Shown in pieces: positions 9,901 through 18,562 of a stretch of DNA of 64,000 nucleotides (position 1 is the first letter of the stretch; every line of letters begins with the position of its first letter). A program made the translations under genes and the position numbers. The stretch is from Lachnospiraceae bacterium V9D3004 (GTDB lineage Bacteria; Bacillota; Clostridia; Lachnospirales; Lachnospiraceae), in contig JHWW01000013.1 of NCBI GenBank assembly GCA_000621985.1, positions 33,631 to 97,630 of the forward strand. Reading direction: 5' to 3'. The notes under the pieces were generated by a model, which saw only the letters and a program-made list of their open reading frames with translations, did not search any database and was not told where the DNA came from.

Positions 9901-12208
9901 GTGACGCTGTTGGCCTCGCGGTTGCTGTCGCTGTCGGTCTTGCTGTTGCAGTTGCCGTTGGTCTTGCGGTTGCTGTTGCTGTCGGTCTCGCTGTTGCAGT
10001 TGCCGTTGGTCTTGCGGTTGCTGTTGCTGTCGGTCTCGCTGTTGCCGTAGCCGTTGGTCTTGCGGTTGCTGTTGCTGTTGGTCTCGCCGTTGCCGTCGCT
10101 GTCGGTCTCGCTGTTGCAGTTGCTGTTGGCGCTGCGGTTGAAGTAGCGGTCGGAGCCGCTGTTGCTGTTGCCGTTGGTGCTACGCTTGTTGTTGCCGTTG
10201 TAGTCGGTCTTGCTGTTGCTGTCGGCGTCGATATCGGTGCGGTTGGTGTCATGGTCGGTGTCGCAGTCGGCGTCTCGGTCGGCCACGGCGGGCTTATGAT
10301 TCCTACCGTACCGTCACTGCTTACATCACCTGAATATGACCAGACAGGAACCGACAGATCAAGATGCAATACCGGGCGCACACATATATATTGATTATCA
10401 ACATATGTGTAGTTCACCATACATCCGTTAAAATCCACATCAATTGCTGTTCCGTTATCATTACCGGGTGACCTGAGCCACCAGCAGGTATTACCGGCGT
10501 AATCCCCGTCTTCCAATACATACCCACCATTATTTACTGCAAATTCAGATGCTTGACAATGTCTGGTTGTTGAATTCTCTAATGGATCCGGTGCAAATCC
10601 GTATATCTTACTCATTGCCTCCTGATAACTAAGAATATATATTTTGTCTGAAGTGTCGCCTCCGGTATCTGCAGTCTCATACAGTGTTCCGGCAATCTCA
10701 TTGAGTACATTGGTATCTTTTATAGCCGCCTGTTCCGAGGAATTGAATGCATCATTTATAAATTCCTCATTAAGCCACGTTCTGAGAGTACTGATATCCC
10801 ATGTCGTGTCGTCATATGCATCGTTATATTTCACACAATCAAGACATGTATCAGCCATAAGGAACGCATCATTGCCATCTACCGACAATACTCTCCATCT
10901 GATAGGGGTCTTACTGTCCTGCCTGTCAGCAGTACCATCCGAATTAACATCGTATTGCCAATAATTACCAAACCATATGCAGTCCCATACTGAATATACC
11001 GACTGATCTTCTCCGCTATCATCGACCCAATCAATATCACCGACTATAGGATTATTAACTCCATACGGAGCCCTTGTGGGTTCTGCCGTCGGAACGGGAG
11101 AAGCCGTGGCCGGTGCCGCAGACGGACCGGGTGATGCCGTGGCCGGTACAGTAGACGGACCGGCAGTCGATGAAGATTCCGGTGATGCGGTTACATCTGC
11201 TGAAGACGTCGGAGTGTCGGTAGGATCTGGTTGTTGTGATTGCGACGGCGTTGGAGTATCTGTAGCTACAGGGATTGAAGGCTCAATCTCATTTACAGTT
11301 CCGTCGCTGCATACGGTACCCGCGTGAGACCAGACTGTGGAGGACAGGTCAATGTGCATAGCTGGGCGAAGACACATGATACCGTCGTCAAATGCATCTA
11401 TATCTCCGTATTCTGTCACATAAAATGAATAATAATCGTCTCCGTCCACACAGACCGGTGAACGTATCCACCATGCTCCGGCTCCTTCATTTTCATAATT
11501 ATGACCATAAGGGACACATTCCACAACCTGATCTGTATACGCTGTAGCTATTCCCCATCTGGCATTCGAATATTCAAATGGATAAGAACTGAGAACTCCG
11601 TTGGAATCATCCGGGAAACCGTACCTGCTGTCAGTCACCTCATCAAAACTCAGTATATATACATAGTCTGTAGTGTTATTGCCGGCTATATACGTATCAT
11701 CGGTCAAGTTGGAAAATATTGGATGAACATCATTGACTACATCTGTCTGTTTTATGGCAGACTTTTCCGAATCGTTGAAGGCTTCATCCATAAAGTCTCC
11801 GTTCAACCATGTTCTGATCGGACTTGTATCCCATGTATAAGATGTACTGTCATCAGTATGTTCGTTATAACTTTCATAAGATATACACTTGTCCGCAAGA
11901 ATGAATGCATCATCGCCATCTATAGAGAGAACACGCCATTTTATGGGCTGCTTGTCATCCGATTCATTGGCCAGTCTGTCTCCGTTTGTATCTTCCTGCC
12001 AGTAATTACCAAACCATATGCAGTCCCATGTGCTTTTTACGGTTTGAAGATTATTATTCAGGTTCATTTCATGTACTGATACAACCCTCGGATCACTGAG
12101 ACCGTAGGATGACTCTGTCGCTTTTACAGTTGTATTCGTATTACATATCTGTAACAGAAGCGCCAATATGGTTATCTTAGCTATTCTTTTTCTTAATCCC
12201 TGAGTCAT
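6917..12208 (-). CDS. Giant secreted protein with four DUF6273-like domains and Thr/Pro-rich linkers
   Basis: Predicted 1763 residues. Start set at 12208 (MTQGLRKRIAK) because GGGGGGAGG lies just upstream; the open frame extends to 12271 without one. A signal peptide is followed by four homologous units of about 220-260 residues (DNA roughly 12050-11290, 11010-10320, 9540-8870, 8730-8040). Each carries WDCIWFGNYW...NGD, PIKWRVLSVDGDDAFLLAD, TLRTWLNEEFINDAFNSSE, WWLRSPG and VRPALHIDLS, which I assign to DUF6273 from memory of the family. Long linkers of PTATATAR-type repeats separate units 2 and 3 and follow unit 4. The C-terminal about 100 residues are Lys-rich (NKKGYKTVELTYLWNGKKFKRIK) and may bind the cell wall. 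No sortase motif is seen. Function unknown. Confidence 0.85.
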   Translation of the reverse strand: MTQGLRKRIAKITILALLLQICNTNTTVKATESSYGLSDPRVVSVHEMNLNNNLQTVKSTWDCIWFGNYWQEDTNGDRLANESDDKQPIKWRVLSIDGDDAFILADKCISYESYNEHTDDSTSYTWDTSPIRTWLNGDFMDEAFNDSEKSAIKQTDVVNDVHPIFSNLTDDTYIAGNNTTDYVYILSFDEVTDSRYGFPDDSNGVLSSYPFEYSNARWGIATAYTDQVVECVPYGHNYENEGAGAWWIRSPVCVDGDDYYSFYVTEYGDIDAFDDGIMCLRPAMHIDLSSTVWSHAGTVCSDGTVNEIEPSIPVATDTPTPSQSQQPDPTDTPTSSADVTASPESSSTAGPSTVPATASPGPSAAPATASPVPTAEPTRAPYGVNNPIVGDIDWVDDSGEDQSVYSVWDCIWFGNYWQYDVNSDGTADRQDSKTPIRWRVLSVDGNDAFLMADTCLDCVKYNDAYDDTTWDISTLRTWLNEEFINDAFNSSEQAAIKDTNVLNEIAGTLYETADTGGDTSDKIYILSYQEAMSKIYGFAPDPLENSTTRHCQASEFAVNNGGYVLEDGDYAGNTCWWLRSPGNDNGTAIDVDFNGCMVNYTYVDNQYICVRPVLHLDLSVPVWSYSGDVSSDGTVGIISPPWPTETPTATPTMTPTAPISTPTATARPTTTATTSVAPTATATAAPTATSTAAPTATATARPTATATARPTATATARPTATATARPTATATARPTATATARPTATATARPTATATARPTATATARPTASPTARPTATARPTATARPTATATARPTATATARPTATATARPTASPTARPTATATAAPTATSTAMPTATATAAPTATATAVPTATATPRPTATAWPTGHPYGLFDPVVEEDNETDPAGDVQTVRSTWDCIYFGNYWKEDTNGDNIADRQDAKLPIKWRVLAVDGDYAFLLADECLDCKPYNNGFNEVTWESCSLRKWLDEDFMNDAFNDSEKEAIIQTYNLNTLSGLWGDNAYPGNNTYDSIYLLNYAEAVNRNYGFTEAYECTRSRRAFVTDFAYQNGGYKDEVGDYIDAGCWWLRTPGQHNGTAMNVDDDGYMESYGHVDNDAICVRPALHINLSKSSWLYAGKVCSDEAESHVIHGPTPSPKPTSTPVAGISYGIDDPVVVDQEIVVGDNDSQSVETTWDCIWFGNYWWDDSNGDDIADTNDAKRPIKWRVLSVDGDDAFLLADEGLDCRMYDNSTASGIWETSTVREWLNGYFLEEAFNSSEQAAIKQTSVINEKTPIWSTHAGNNTKDRVFLLSYKEVTNKEYGFAEDWSEQSKTRRTHVSDFAVHNGAHRERFGCLWWLRSPGQFDHQAMTIHRNGSGDSYNADYNIICVRPALHINLSSEVWYPAGTVCSDGTINEIVPPTLVPTASPTAAPTATASSTPAPTGTPGPTATATSAPTATAAPTATASPTAAPTATASSTPAPTGTPGPTATASSTPAPTATAAPTATASSTSAPTATAAPTATASSTPVPTATASSTSAPTATAAPTATATSAPTATASSTSAPTATTGPTATASSTPAPPATTGPTTAPTATASPTAVPTATATAAPTATTSPTPAPISTPDPSATTSPTPAPTSNMVIIDAPSTAQPSSPVLIIWPTTPPTQPPEPTAVVVPTASPDPTNMQTVNDKNALIEKLLKIAKITYDKENKKIIVELSVKDVTIQIKISSRKYKKHTIKGKKKYDLKIKSKLKKNAKIVVTINKKGYKTVELTYLWNGKKFKRIKMKVVT
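7385..8030 (-). repeat. Tandem DNA repeats encoding the second Thr/Pro/Ala-rich linker
   Basis: Degenerate short tandem repeats on the minus strand encode runs of TATAAPTATASST and related units in the linker after the fourth DUF6273-like domain. Exact blocks recur (for example around 7800-7860 and 7930-7990). They create long spurious open frames on the other strands. Confidence 0.8.
9620..10280 (-). repeat. Tandem 24-bp repeats encoding the central Thr/Pro linker
   Basis: A run of about 24-bp units, each coding ARPTATAT, occupies this stretch between domains 2 and 3 of the giant protein. Units are nearly identical, so copy number could vary by slippage while the frame stays open. Confidence 0.85.
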
Positions 12209-12430
12209 GATGATTCCTCCCCCCGTGTAGCCTCCGCTACCTGACGCCGGATACTCCGCTATCCGCTGCAACGAATTCCCATACCTGCTGTCGCGCGTTC
12301 CTCTATCTGAAGTGATGTATTCAACTACCTGCTGCGTATTCTGCTATCCTATGCCTGATACCATATATTCCGGTGCCTGCTGCCACGCCTTCCTCTACTC
12401 GACGTAGGGTATTCCGGCATCTGCATCCGG
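12209..12430 (-). repeat. Degenerate ~45-bp tandem repeat in the leader of the giant gene
   Basis: Between the S15 peptidase remnant end and the giant gene start, the plus strand shows about four units of 44-48 bp, each with a core like TACCTGCTG near its start and ending in ATTC (unit ends near 12278, 12322, 12370 and 12414). On the minus strand this reads as repeated CAGCAGGTA motifs. It lies in the presumed 5' leader of the giant gene. Confidence 0.5.
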
Positions 12431-12449
12431 CAAACTGTGATAACCGGTA

Positions 12450-15197
12450 TCACTCCTTAATTACCGGAAGCTTCGCATAACTTCCGTCACTCTTTACCGT
12501 AAATGAATAATCCGCATTATGAATATCAACATAGTATCCGTTTCCCGACATGGACGGACCGCTGTATGTCAGTATATACAACTGCAGCTCATGTCCTTTT
12601 TTCACTATTTACGAGCATGGCTGAAGATATATCGTATAGTCATAATATTCTCCCGTCTTAACGCTCTCTGCCGGTGTTACAGCCGTCTCCGGAAGATATC
12701 CTGCTGCCGGATTCTCAAGATCCACCCAGCCCTGAGAGATCAGCTTCTTATCGGTCTGAGTCTGTTTTTTATAGACTATCCTTTCGCCGTACAAACCCTG
12801 TCCCACATCAAAATATGCATTATTCTCTGCTGCCCAGGGTATATCCCCGTTACTGTCCTTAATATATGCCGGGAATTTCTCCTCTGCAGTATCAACAAGC
12901 ATGGCGCTCATCATAAGATCTCCCGGTTTATTTACAGAATTAACCGCTGCTTTCAGATGTACTTCGATGGCACCCTGAATATGGGTATCTTCCGAAATGA
13001 CCTTTTTTATACAATATGTATTGGCACTGCTTGCACCTTTAAGAACGCTGTTAAGCAATGTCTTATTGTCATGTTTTGCACCCTTCGATCTGACAACATG
13101 GTTTTCCGACTTATCTTCAGGCTCCATACGAACAGAATCCTTCGCATCCCATTCGGTATAGTTTTTATATTTTCCGTCAATATTGCTCTGCCACATTATC
13201 TCCGGAATATTCTCTGCTCCGTTATCCACCCCGAGAAGATAATGGCTGTACCAGCGGTTCATTAATTCCGAATAACATTCATTATCCGTACCGACCCTGT
13301 ACTCGCCTTCGTAGTAGAACAGGTCTTCATGAGCTCCCTGATGAAGCAGCAGCTTGACATTCTGATCATGATTCTTGAACGCTCTCCTCATAAGGTCACT
13401 CTGCTTCATGGTAACATTATCATCGTTCATTCCCTGAACTATAATGGCCGGAACCTTCAGATCACCACCATCCGAAAAATCAAGGCTTTTCCAGAAATCA
13501 CCGTAATCCGCTTTAAGATATGCCTGATCATCCTTCAGTCTGCTTATATATGACACATAACGCTTATATCTGTCATCTAAAGCATATCTGTCGGAATATG
13601 CTGTTGCAACGTCAAATCCCAGAAAATCGATATAATTGTAATTTCCTTCGAACTTATACACACCCTGGGAATTACAGTAATCATACCAGCTTGACACACC
13701 CCCGAGAGGCACAACGGTATCAAGTCCCTCTACACCGGTTGTGGCTACTTCATAAGCCATGGTTCCGAGCCAGGATAATCCGGTCATTGCGGTATGTCCG
13801 CTCGACCAGTCCGCAAGAACCGCTACATTTCCCGTAAGATCGGTATATGCTGTTCTGTCACCGTGAAGCCACTCAACAATATTCTTCATGGATTCAGCTT
13901 CAACTTTGGTTCCGCAACATTGAAGACCTTCCGAACCGTAGGTTCCAAGCCCCGCACTCTCTATTACCGCAAACCCTCTTACAAGATAATAGTCATACAT
14001 GCGATAGAGGCTGTAATGCTGTTCCGCCTTATCTTCTCCATAAGCCTCAACTTCTGCCGGAAGCTTATAATACCAGTCAGATCTTACAGCGCTCTTTGCG
14101 GCATCTTCGGTATACAGTACTTTGTCGGGAATTCTTGCAGGAACCGACTTCTTAAGCTCTCCGAGGTCAAAATCACTGCCTGACACATAAGGTTCTTCAT
14201 ATACATTTTCACCCGTTGAATACGGATTCGCGATAAATAACGAAGCTGCCTTATAATCTCCGTCAACTGCTGCCTTTGGCACCTGTACAACTGCCTTCAC
14301 AAGATCTCTCTTGCCGTCATTATCCGTATCATAATCAGTCTCAACATATACCGCATAACGGATTATATTGCTCTTCTCATTGCTGTACCCTTCCACAGTG
14401 CCGTCAGTATAAGGAAATACGGGAAGCGTCATGCCACCCTGTATCACCGGTGTTATCACATCTTTCTCGGGTTTCGGGGTCCTGTAGGCGGTTGGTTCCG
14501 GTACAGGTGTAGGTACAGGTGAAGGAGATGAATCTATAGGAGAGTCTGACACCCTAGGTTGATCTCCGGATGACTGACCCTGCGAGCCCTGTCCTAGCGA
14601 GTTCTGACCTTGAGGGTTCTGTGCGCTCTGACCTTGTGAGCCCTGACCTTGCGAGCCTTGGCCCTGTGATCCTTGACCTTGCGAGCTTTGATTCTGTGAT
14701 CCCTGAGTCGTTTTCTTGGAACTGTCGTCTGCACTATCGTTGTTTTTTTTGTTCCCCGGATCTTTTGAACCGGAAGCTTTCCCCGAACGGTCTTTTTTCT
14801 TAACACTTACTTTGCATCTTAATGTGGTATATTTTTTATTCTTTCCGTAAATGTATGTAACTTTTATCTTTATTACCGCTTTTCCGGTTTTTTTTGCAAT
14901 TATCTTAACCGAACTTTTCTTTTTACCTGCCAGTCTGATTATCCTGCTATCCTTTTTTAACACTTTATATTCTGATTTTTTAATTGTTGTTTTTGAAGAG
15001 GAATCCGACTTTTTTATTGTAAGAACGACAGAATTCTTACCGGACAGATACAGTGTTGTCGTATTAAATGACAGTCTGATATCTTTTCCTGCCGCCGATA
15101 TCTTTTTGTCACTTGACAGCATCGGAACCGTTAATAATACGGCTAATAATATAACCGACGGTATTATTATATTTCTCGAATTCTTTCTCTTAGACAT
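12450..15197 (-). pseudogene. Secreted S15 X-Pro dipeptidyl-peptidase interrupted by an in-frame TAA
   Basis: The 862-residue frame 15197-12609 starts after GGCAGGAGG. It has a signal peptide, an Ig-like domain of about 110 residues (LSFNTTTLYLSGKNSVVLTI...), a hydrophilic linker with QGSQGQG repeats, then the S15 alpha/beta-hydrolase domain. The catalytic set looks intact: Ser475 in MTGLSWLGTM, Asp592 in QGMNDDNV, His623 in HQGAHEDLF. The frame stops with TAA at 12611-12609, just after YTIYLQPCS. The same frame then continues for 52 codons (IVKKGHELQLYILTYSG, MSGNGYYVDIHNADYS) to a TGA at 12450, which is exactly the expected end of the C-terminal beta-sandwich of this family. So one nonsense codon removes the last 53 positions. 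The enzyme may be inactive, partly active, or read through; a sequence error is also possible. Confidence 0.85.
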
Positions 15198-15604
15198 AAC
15201 ATGCCTCCTGCCTATTATTGCTCTATTTTATCCTAATGCTTACCCAAAGCTCATAAGCTCATTCCCATATCGGACCGGTATGCTGAACAATCCGAATTAT
15301 AGTATGAAAATGATATCGAGTAGCATAAGAATTCCTTCCCAGCTACCCGATACCTCTAATATCTCCACACCCTGTTATTCTGATATGTTATATACACACA
15401 TTTATTATAATATAAAATTCAGGATTATGCAAAGATTTTATTTAATTATTATTAATAATGTAAATTATTCCTTTATGAGTTATTAATTGAATATTATATA
15501 ACTTAGGGCACTCCTTATTGGTGCAAACAGCCCCGGAATAACTTTCCGGGGCTGTAAAAACTATAACATATCCATTATATTAAGTTATCACCTGTTTGAA
15601 GTTG
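15198..15604. other. Intergenic region upstream of the S15 peptidase
   Basis: About 400 nt, AT-rich. It must hold the minus-strand promoter of the S15 peptidase gene, but I could not pick one with confidence. The right part contains the terminator at 15527-15555. No further gene seen. Confidence 0.4.
15527..15555 (-). terminator. Strong GC-rich hairpin, probable terminator
   Basis: Perfect 12-bp stem ACAGCCCCGGAA (15527-15538) / TTCCGGGGCTGT (15544-15555) with a 5-nt loop. On the minus strand an A-tract side precedes and only three T follow, so termination efficiency is uncertain. It follows the remnant at 15605-15750. Confidence 0.65.
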
Positions 15605-15750
15605 TTACTTCTTCGAAGATTCCTTGATCTTCTTGAACTTCTTACCATCCCAGATATATGACTGCGTTACCGTCTTATATCCATCTTTCCATAACTTGAT
15701 CGTAACACCTTTTACACGCAGTTTAACAATTATCATCTTCTCAACCTCTC
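15605..15750 (-). pseudogene. Fragment of the Lys-rich C-terminal domain of the giant surface protein family
   Basis: The minus-strand frame ending at 15605 encodes MIIVKLRVKGVTIKL directly joined to WKDGYKTVTQSYIWDGKKFKKIK. Both parts match the C-terminus of the giant DUF6273 protein (KIIVELSVKDVTIQI and NKKGYKTVELTYLWNGKKFKRIK), but about 40 residues between them are missing. It is therefore an internally deleted remnant of a paralogous gene end, with no intact upstream part. Confidence 0.7.
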
Positions 15751-15774
15751 TGAATATGTATAGTAACCCTGGGG

Positions 15775-16162
15775 CTACCTTTTGTGTTTCTGCCTGATCC
15801 ATATGATAACTGCGATTAAAATTATAGGAAATATACAAGCTATCGTCATTCCTGATTTGAGATCGTCGTTACATATCTGTGATGCATATACGACGATACC
15901 GGGGCCAATGCCCATATGCATGAAAGCCATCTCCAGTTTTCCACACCGAAAATGGCAAAAAAGCCGTAGAGAGCACAATAACTCCTACACTTCCAAAGCA
16001 ATAAAATGTTGTTGACACAAGCGCTATCTTTCCAAGTGATATTCCAAAACTCTTATGAAAAGTTAAAAAGAGTAACGGTGCAAAATTGGCTGCTATAGCC
16101 TGGGTGATGAATCCAAGAAAGCATACCAATAGAGTCTTTTTATATATTTCTTTTGCTTTCAC
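15775..16162 (-). pseudogene. Remnant of a major facilitator superfamily transporter
   Basis: Begins with GTG at 16162, 3 nt after the stop of the upstream HD-GYP gene. The first about 60 residues (KTLLVCFLGFITQAIAANFAPLLFLTF, FGISLGKIALVSTTFYCFG) are a typical transporter N-terminus with two membrane helices. The frame then breaks, and the end of a transporter (MAFMHMGIGPGIVVYASQICNDD, then a hydrophobic helix and WIRQKHKR) continues in another frame to the stop at 15775. The central roughly 270 residues are deleted. It cannot encode a working transporter. Confidence 0.8.
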
Positions 16163-16165
16163 AGG

Positions 16166-18550
16166 TTATTGTATCCTTATATCAGTCAGTGCCACCTGAT
16201 CTCCGGTCAGAGCCACATATACCTTATCTTCGTACTCTTCGTTGATCGTAGTGGTACATTCAATATTGATTCCAAGATTCTCTGTCTTTAATATGATGCG
16301 GTTACCTTTCTTTTCCAAGGTTATCTCGCATTCCATTCCTTTCTTGCAGGCTTCCTTCCAGGCATCCCATCCCGGGAACTCTTCCTTCTTTTTTAGCCTG
16401 AACCTGTTTGCGGCATATTCATCCGTTCCCGTACTCTCACCATTTAACTTGGTAAGTGAATATTCACGGTAATTATCTCCTTCCACAGTACCGTCATCGG
16501 AATAGAATAACAACACATAGGGACAATGCCAGATAAGATCTGCCGACGGAAGACTCATTGTATTGAAAATAAGTTTCAAACGGTTACCTATCTCAATTCC
16601 TTCCGTGTATGCTGAACGTGTTCTGTCTATCTGGACATTCTTAACGTCCGATTCCATATGATCGATATAACTGATCTCGTCAACAATTCTTGGAATGTCT
16701 CCCAAATGCACTGTTTTTCCGGTAGGTTTGACTGTTATATCCTTAAGCATGCCATGCTCACCCGTAAGACCGATATAAGTAGTAGTTGATCTGTCGGGAA
16801 GAGCGATTATGATCTCTTTTACATACTCCGGACCATTCATTTCAAGTCTGATATGATCCTCGAATTTGGCTGCGATTATTTCATATTCTGCTTTATTTTC
16901 TCCGGAATTGTTACCTGAATTCCCATCATTATCCTTTTTAGTAATATTTACCAATTCAATTTTCCTGGCTCCGGATGATATCATATGATCGTTGAACCAT
17001 ATCTCTCCGTGTTCAAAGTAGTGATATTCTTTTATTGTCTTTTCATCTCTGTGATTACGCCTATCAAATGAATCGAATATTATTATGGCAGGTTCACTAA
17101 AACCGTTATCTGCGTCCGGTGTGGGGATAAATTCGAACCGAATACTCTTCTCATTACTCTCTATACGTATCCCGCCTGATATATGTTCTCTGAATTCGCC
17201 GCAGGACAGTTCTTTTTCAACATCATCGATGTCTTTATTCTTTCCTTTGTTTTCTTCATCGATAATACCTACCATGATCCCTGCATATTCGGGATCGAAT
17301 TCCACACCCGCACCTTTAACGAATCTCTCTCTTGCCACAAAATATGGTCTGGCGTCACGATACCTTTTTTTGGTAGTCATCGTGACATATGCATCCGCGA
17401 TCGCTGTAATACGGGCCATCTCAGGTATATCAGCTCCCGATAACCCTTCCGGATAACCTGTTCCGTTGTACCTCTCATGACTGTACTGGGCTCCCTGACT
17501 GAGATAAGGATATTCTGTAATACTTGATAATATCTCCTTACCTATGATTGGTTTCTTTCTTATGGCCTCATAATCCCATTTGTCGGGATCTGCCTCATTC
17601 TTTATTACGCTGTCGGGAATTCCTATCATTCCGACATCATGAAGAAGTGCCGTATAATATACCTTCTCACAATAATCCTCGTCTTTTCCGGAAAGCTTCG
17701 CGATCTTTTCGGCATATTCGGCAACTCTGATCGCATTTCCTTTTACAAAATCATCCTTATTCTCAACTGCGGACACGAAAGCCGTGGCAGTCTGGTCGAA
17801 CAGCCTCTGCATACGGACTTTCTCACCCTGCATATTCTGTATCTCGATCTCATGGGCGTGTTCGACAGTGTTATTGATATCAAGATATGCGAACAGATAC
17901 AGAGATATCGACACAGCAACCATGGACATATTCACAATTGATATGCCGTACGTAAATATCTGCAGGATACCGCATATTATCGGAACGAATATATACAGAA
18001 CGATGGAGATATATATAAGTTTGCTGAACATTTTCCGGTACTTTCTTATAATGGTATATTGTAAGATCGGACATACGATGGGAACAATATAAGCTATGAG
18101 GAATCCCGATCCTCTGTGGTACACATTATTATCATCAAAATAGTAATACATATTCGTGTAAGCAGATATAATTGCCAATGCCATTCCAAGTGCAGACAGA
18201 CTTCCGACCAGCTTTATCCTCATAGGAAGCGTAGTCGTGTCATTTCCTGCCCCGATCAGATCTTTAAGATACCGGTTGAACACAAAAACTATGGCGGATG
18301 TCAGGAAGAATACCATGAAGTTGCTTACTCTGACCATTATATATCCTGACTGTCCCGTATTGCCGGCATATATGTATGCAAGCCTGTCAAAAAACAGCAA
18401 AAAGAAAGCAACTATCTCCATATAGATAAGTACCTTTTTTCTGCTCTTGGACATGAATCTCGTGATAGCCAGCAAAAATACAAGTATACCGCAGGCGCCG
18501 CATAACAAAAGCATTATATTCAACTGATGCTCTCTGATAAGCTCAAACAT
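16166..18550 (-). CDS. Membrane HD-GYP domain protein with long C-terminal extension
   Basis: 794 residues; start after AAGGAGA. The first about 230 residues have seven or eight hydrophobic helices, like the 7TM sensor parts of histidine kinases. A coiled segment leads to an HD-GYP domain: HDVGMIGIPDSVI with His304-Asp305, and HERYNGTGYPEGLSG. HD-GYP proteins are cyclic di-GMP phosphodiesterases. Here the usual HD-x-GK lysine is Met, so activity is less certain. The C-terminal about 350 residues (from about 445) are not recognised; they are beta-rich with repeated 'LKFIF/IRFEF' type strands and may be a binding module. Last gene of a four-gene operon, 12 nt after the hybrid kinase. Confidence 0.85.
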   Translation of the reverse strand: MFELIREHQLNIMLLLCGACGILVFLLAITRFMSKSRKKVLIYMEIVAFFLLFFDRLAYIYAGNTGQSGYIMVRVSNFMVFFLTSAIVFVFNRYLKDLIGAGNDTTTLPMRIKLVGSLSALGMALAIISAYTNMYYYFDDNNVYHRGSGFLIAYIVPIVCPILQYTIIRKYRKMFSKLIYISIVLYIFVPIICGILQIFTYGISIVNMSMVAVSISLYLFAYLDINNTVEHAHEIEIQNMQGEKVRMQRLFDQTATAFVSAVENKDDFVKGNAIRVAEYAEKIAKLSGKDEDYCEKVYYTALLHDVGMIGIPDSVIKNEADPDKWDYEAIRKKPIIGKEILSSITEYPYLSQGAQYSHERYNGTGYPEGLSGADIPEMARITAIADAYVTMTTKKRYRDARPYFVARERFVKGAGVEFDPEYAGIMVGIIDEENKGKNKDIDDVEKELSCGEFREHISGGIRIESNEKSIRFEFIPTPDADNGFSEPAIIIFDSFDRRNHRDEKTIKEYHYFEHGEIWFNDHMISSGARKIELVNITKKDNDGNSGNNSGENKAEYEIIAAKFEDHIRLEMNGPEYVKEIIIALPDRSTTTYIGLTGEHGMLKDITVKPTGKTVHLGDIPRIVDEISYIDHMESDVKNVQIDRTRSAYTEGIEIGNRLKLIFNTMSLPSADLIWHCPYVLLFYSDDGTVEGDNYREYSLTKLNGESTGTDEYAANRFRLKKKEEFPGWDAWKEACKKGMECEITLEKKGNRIILKTENLGINIECTTTINEEYEDKVYVALTGDQVALTDIRIQ

Positions 18551-18562
18551 AGGCCAATCTCC

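Noticed and set aside
7385..10280. Could the tandem repeats be a CRISPR array?
   Set aside because: Units are short, contiguous, lie in frame within a gene and have no spacers; no cas genes are present.
9591..10286. 231-codon minus-strand frame rich in Asp/Asn/Thr
   Set aside because: Out-of-frame reading of the same tandem repeats of the giant gene.
11501..12079. 192-codon plus-strand frame
   Set aside because: Antisense to the first DUF6273-like domain.
12519..13265. 248-codon plus-strand frame opposite the S15 peptidase
   Set aside because: Antisense to a gene with clear catalytic motifs; no recognisable domain or ribosome binding site.
14851..15486. 211-codon plus-strand hydrophobic frame
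   Set aside because: Mostly antisense to the N-terminal Ig-like domain of the S15 peptidase; its apparent hydrophobicity comes from antisense of Lys-rich codons.
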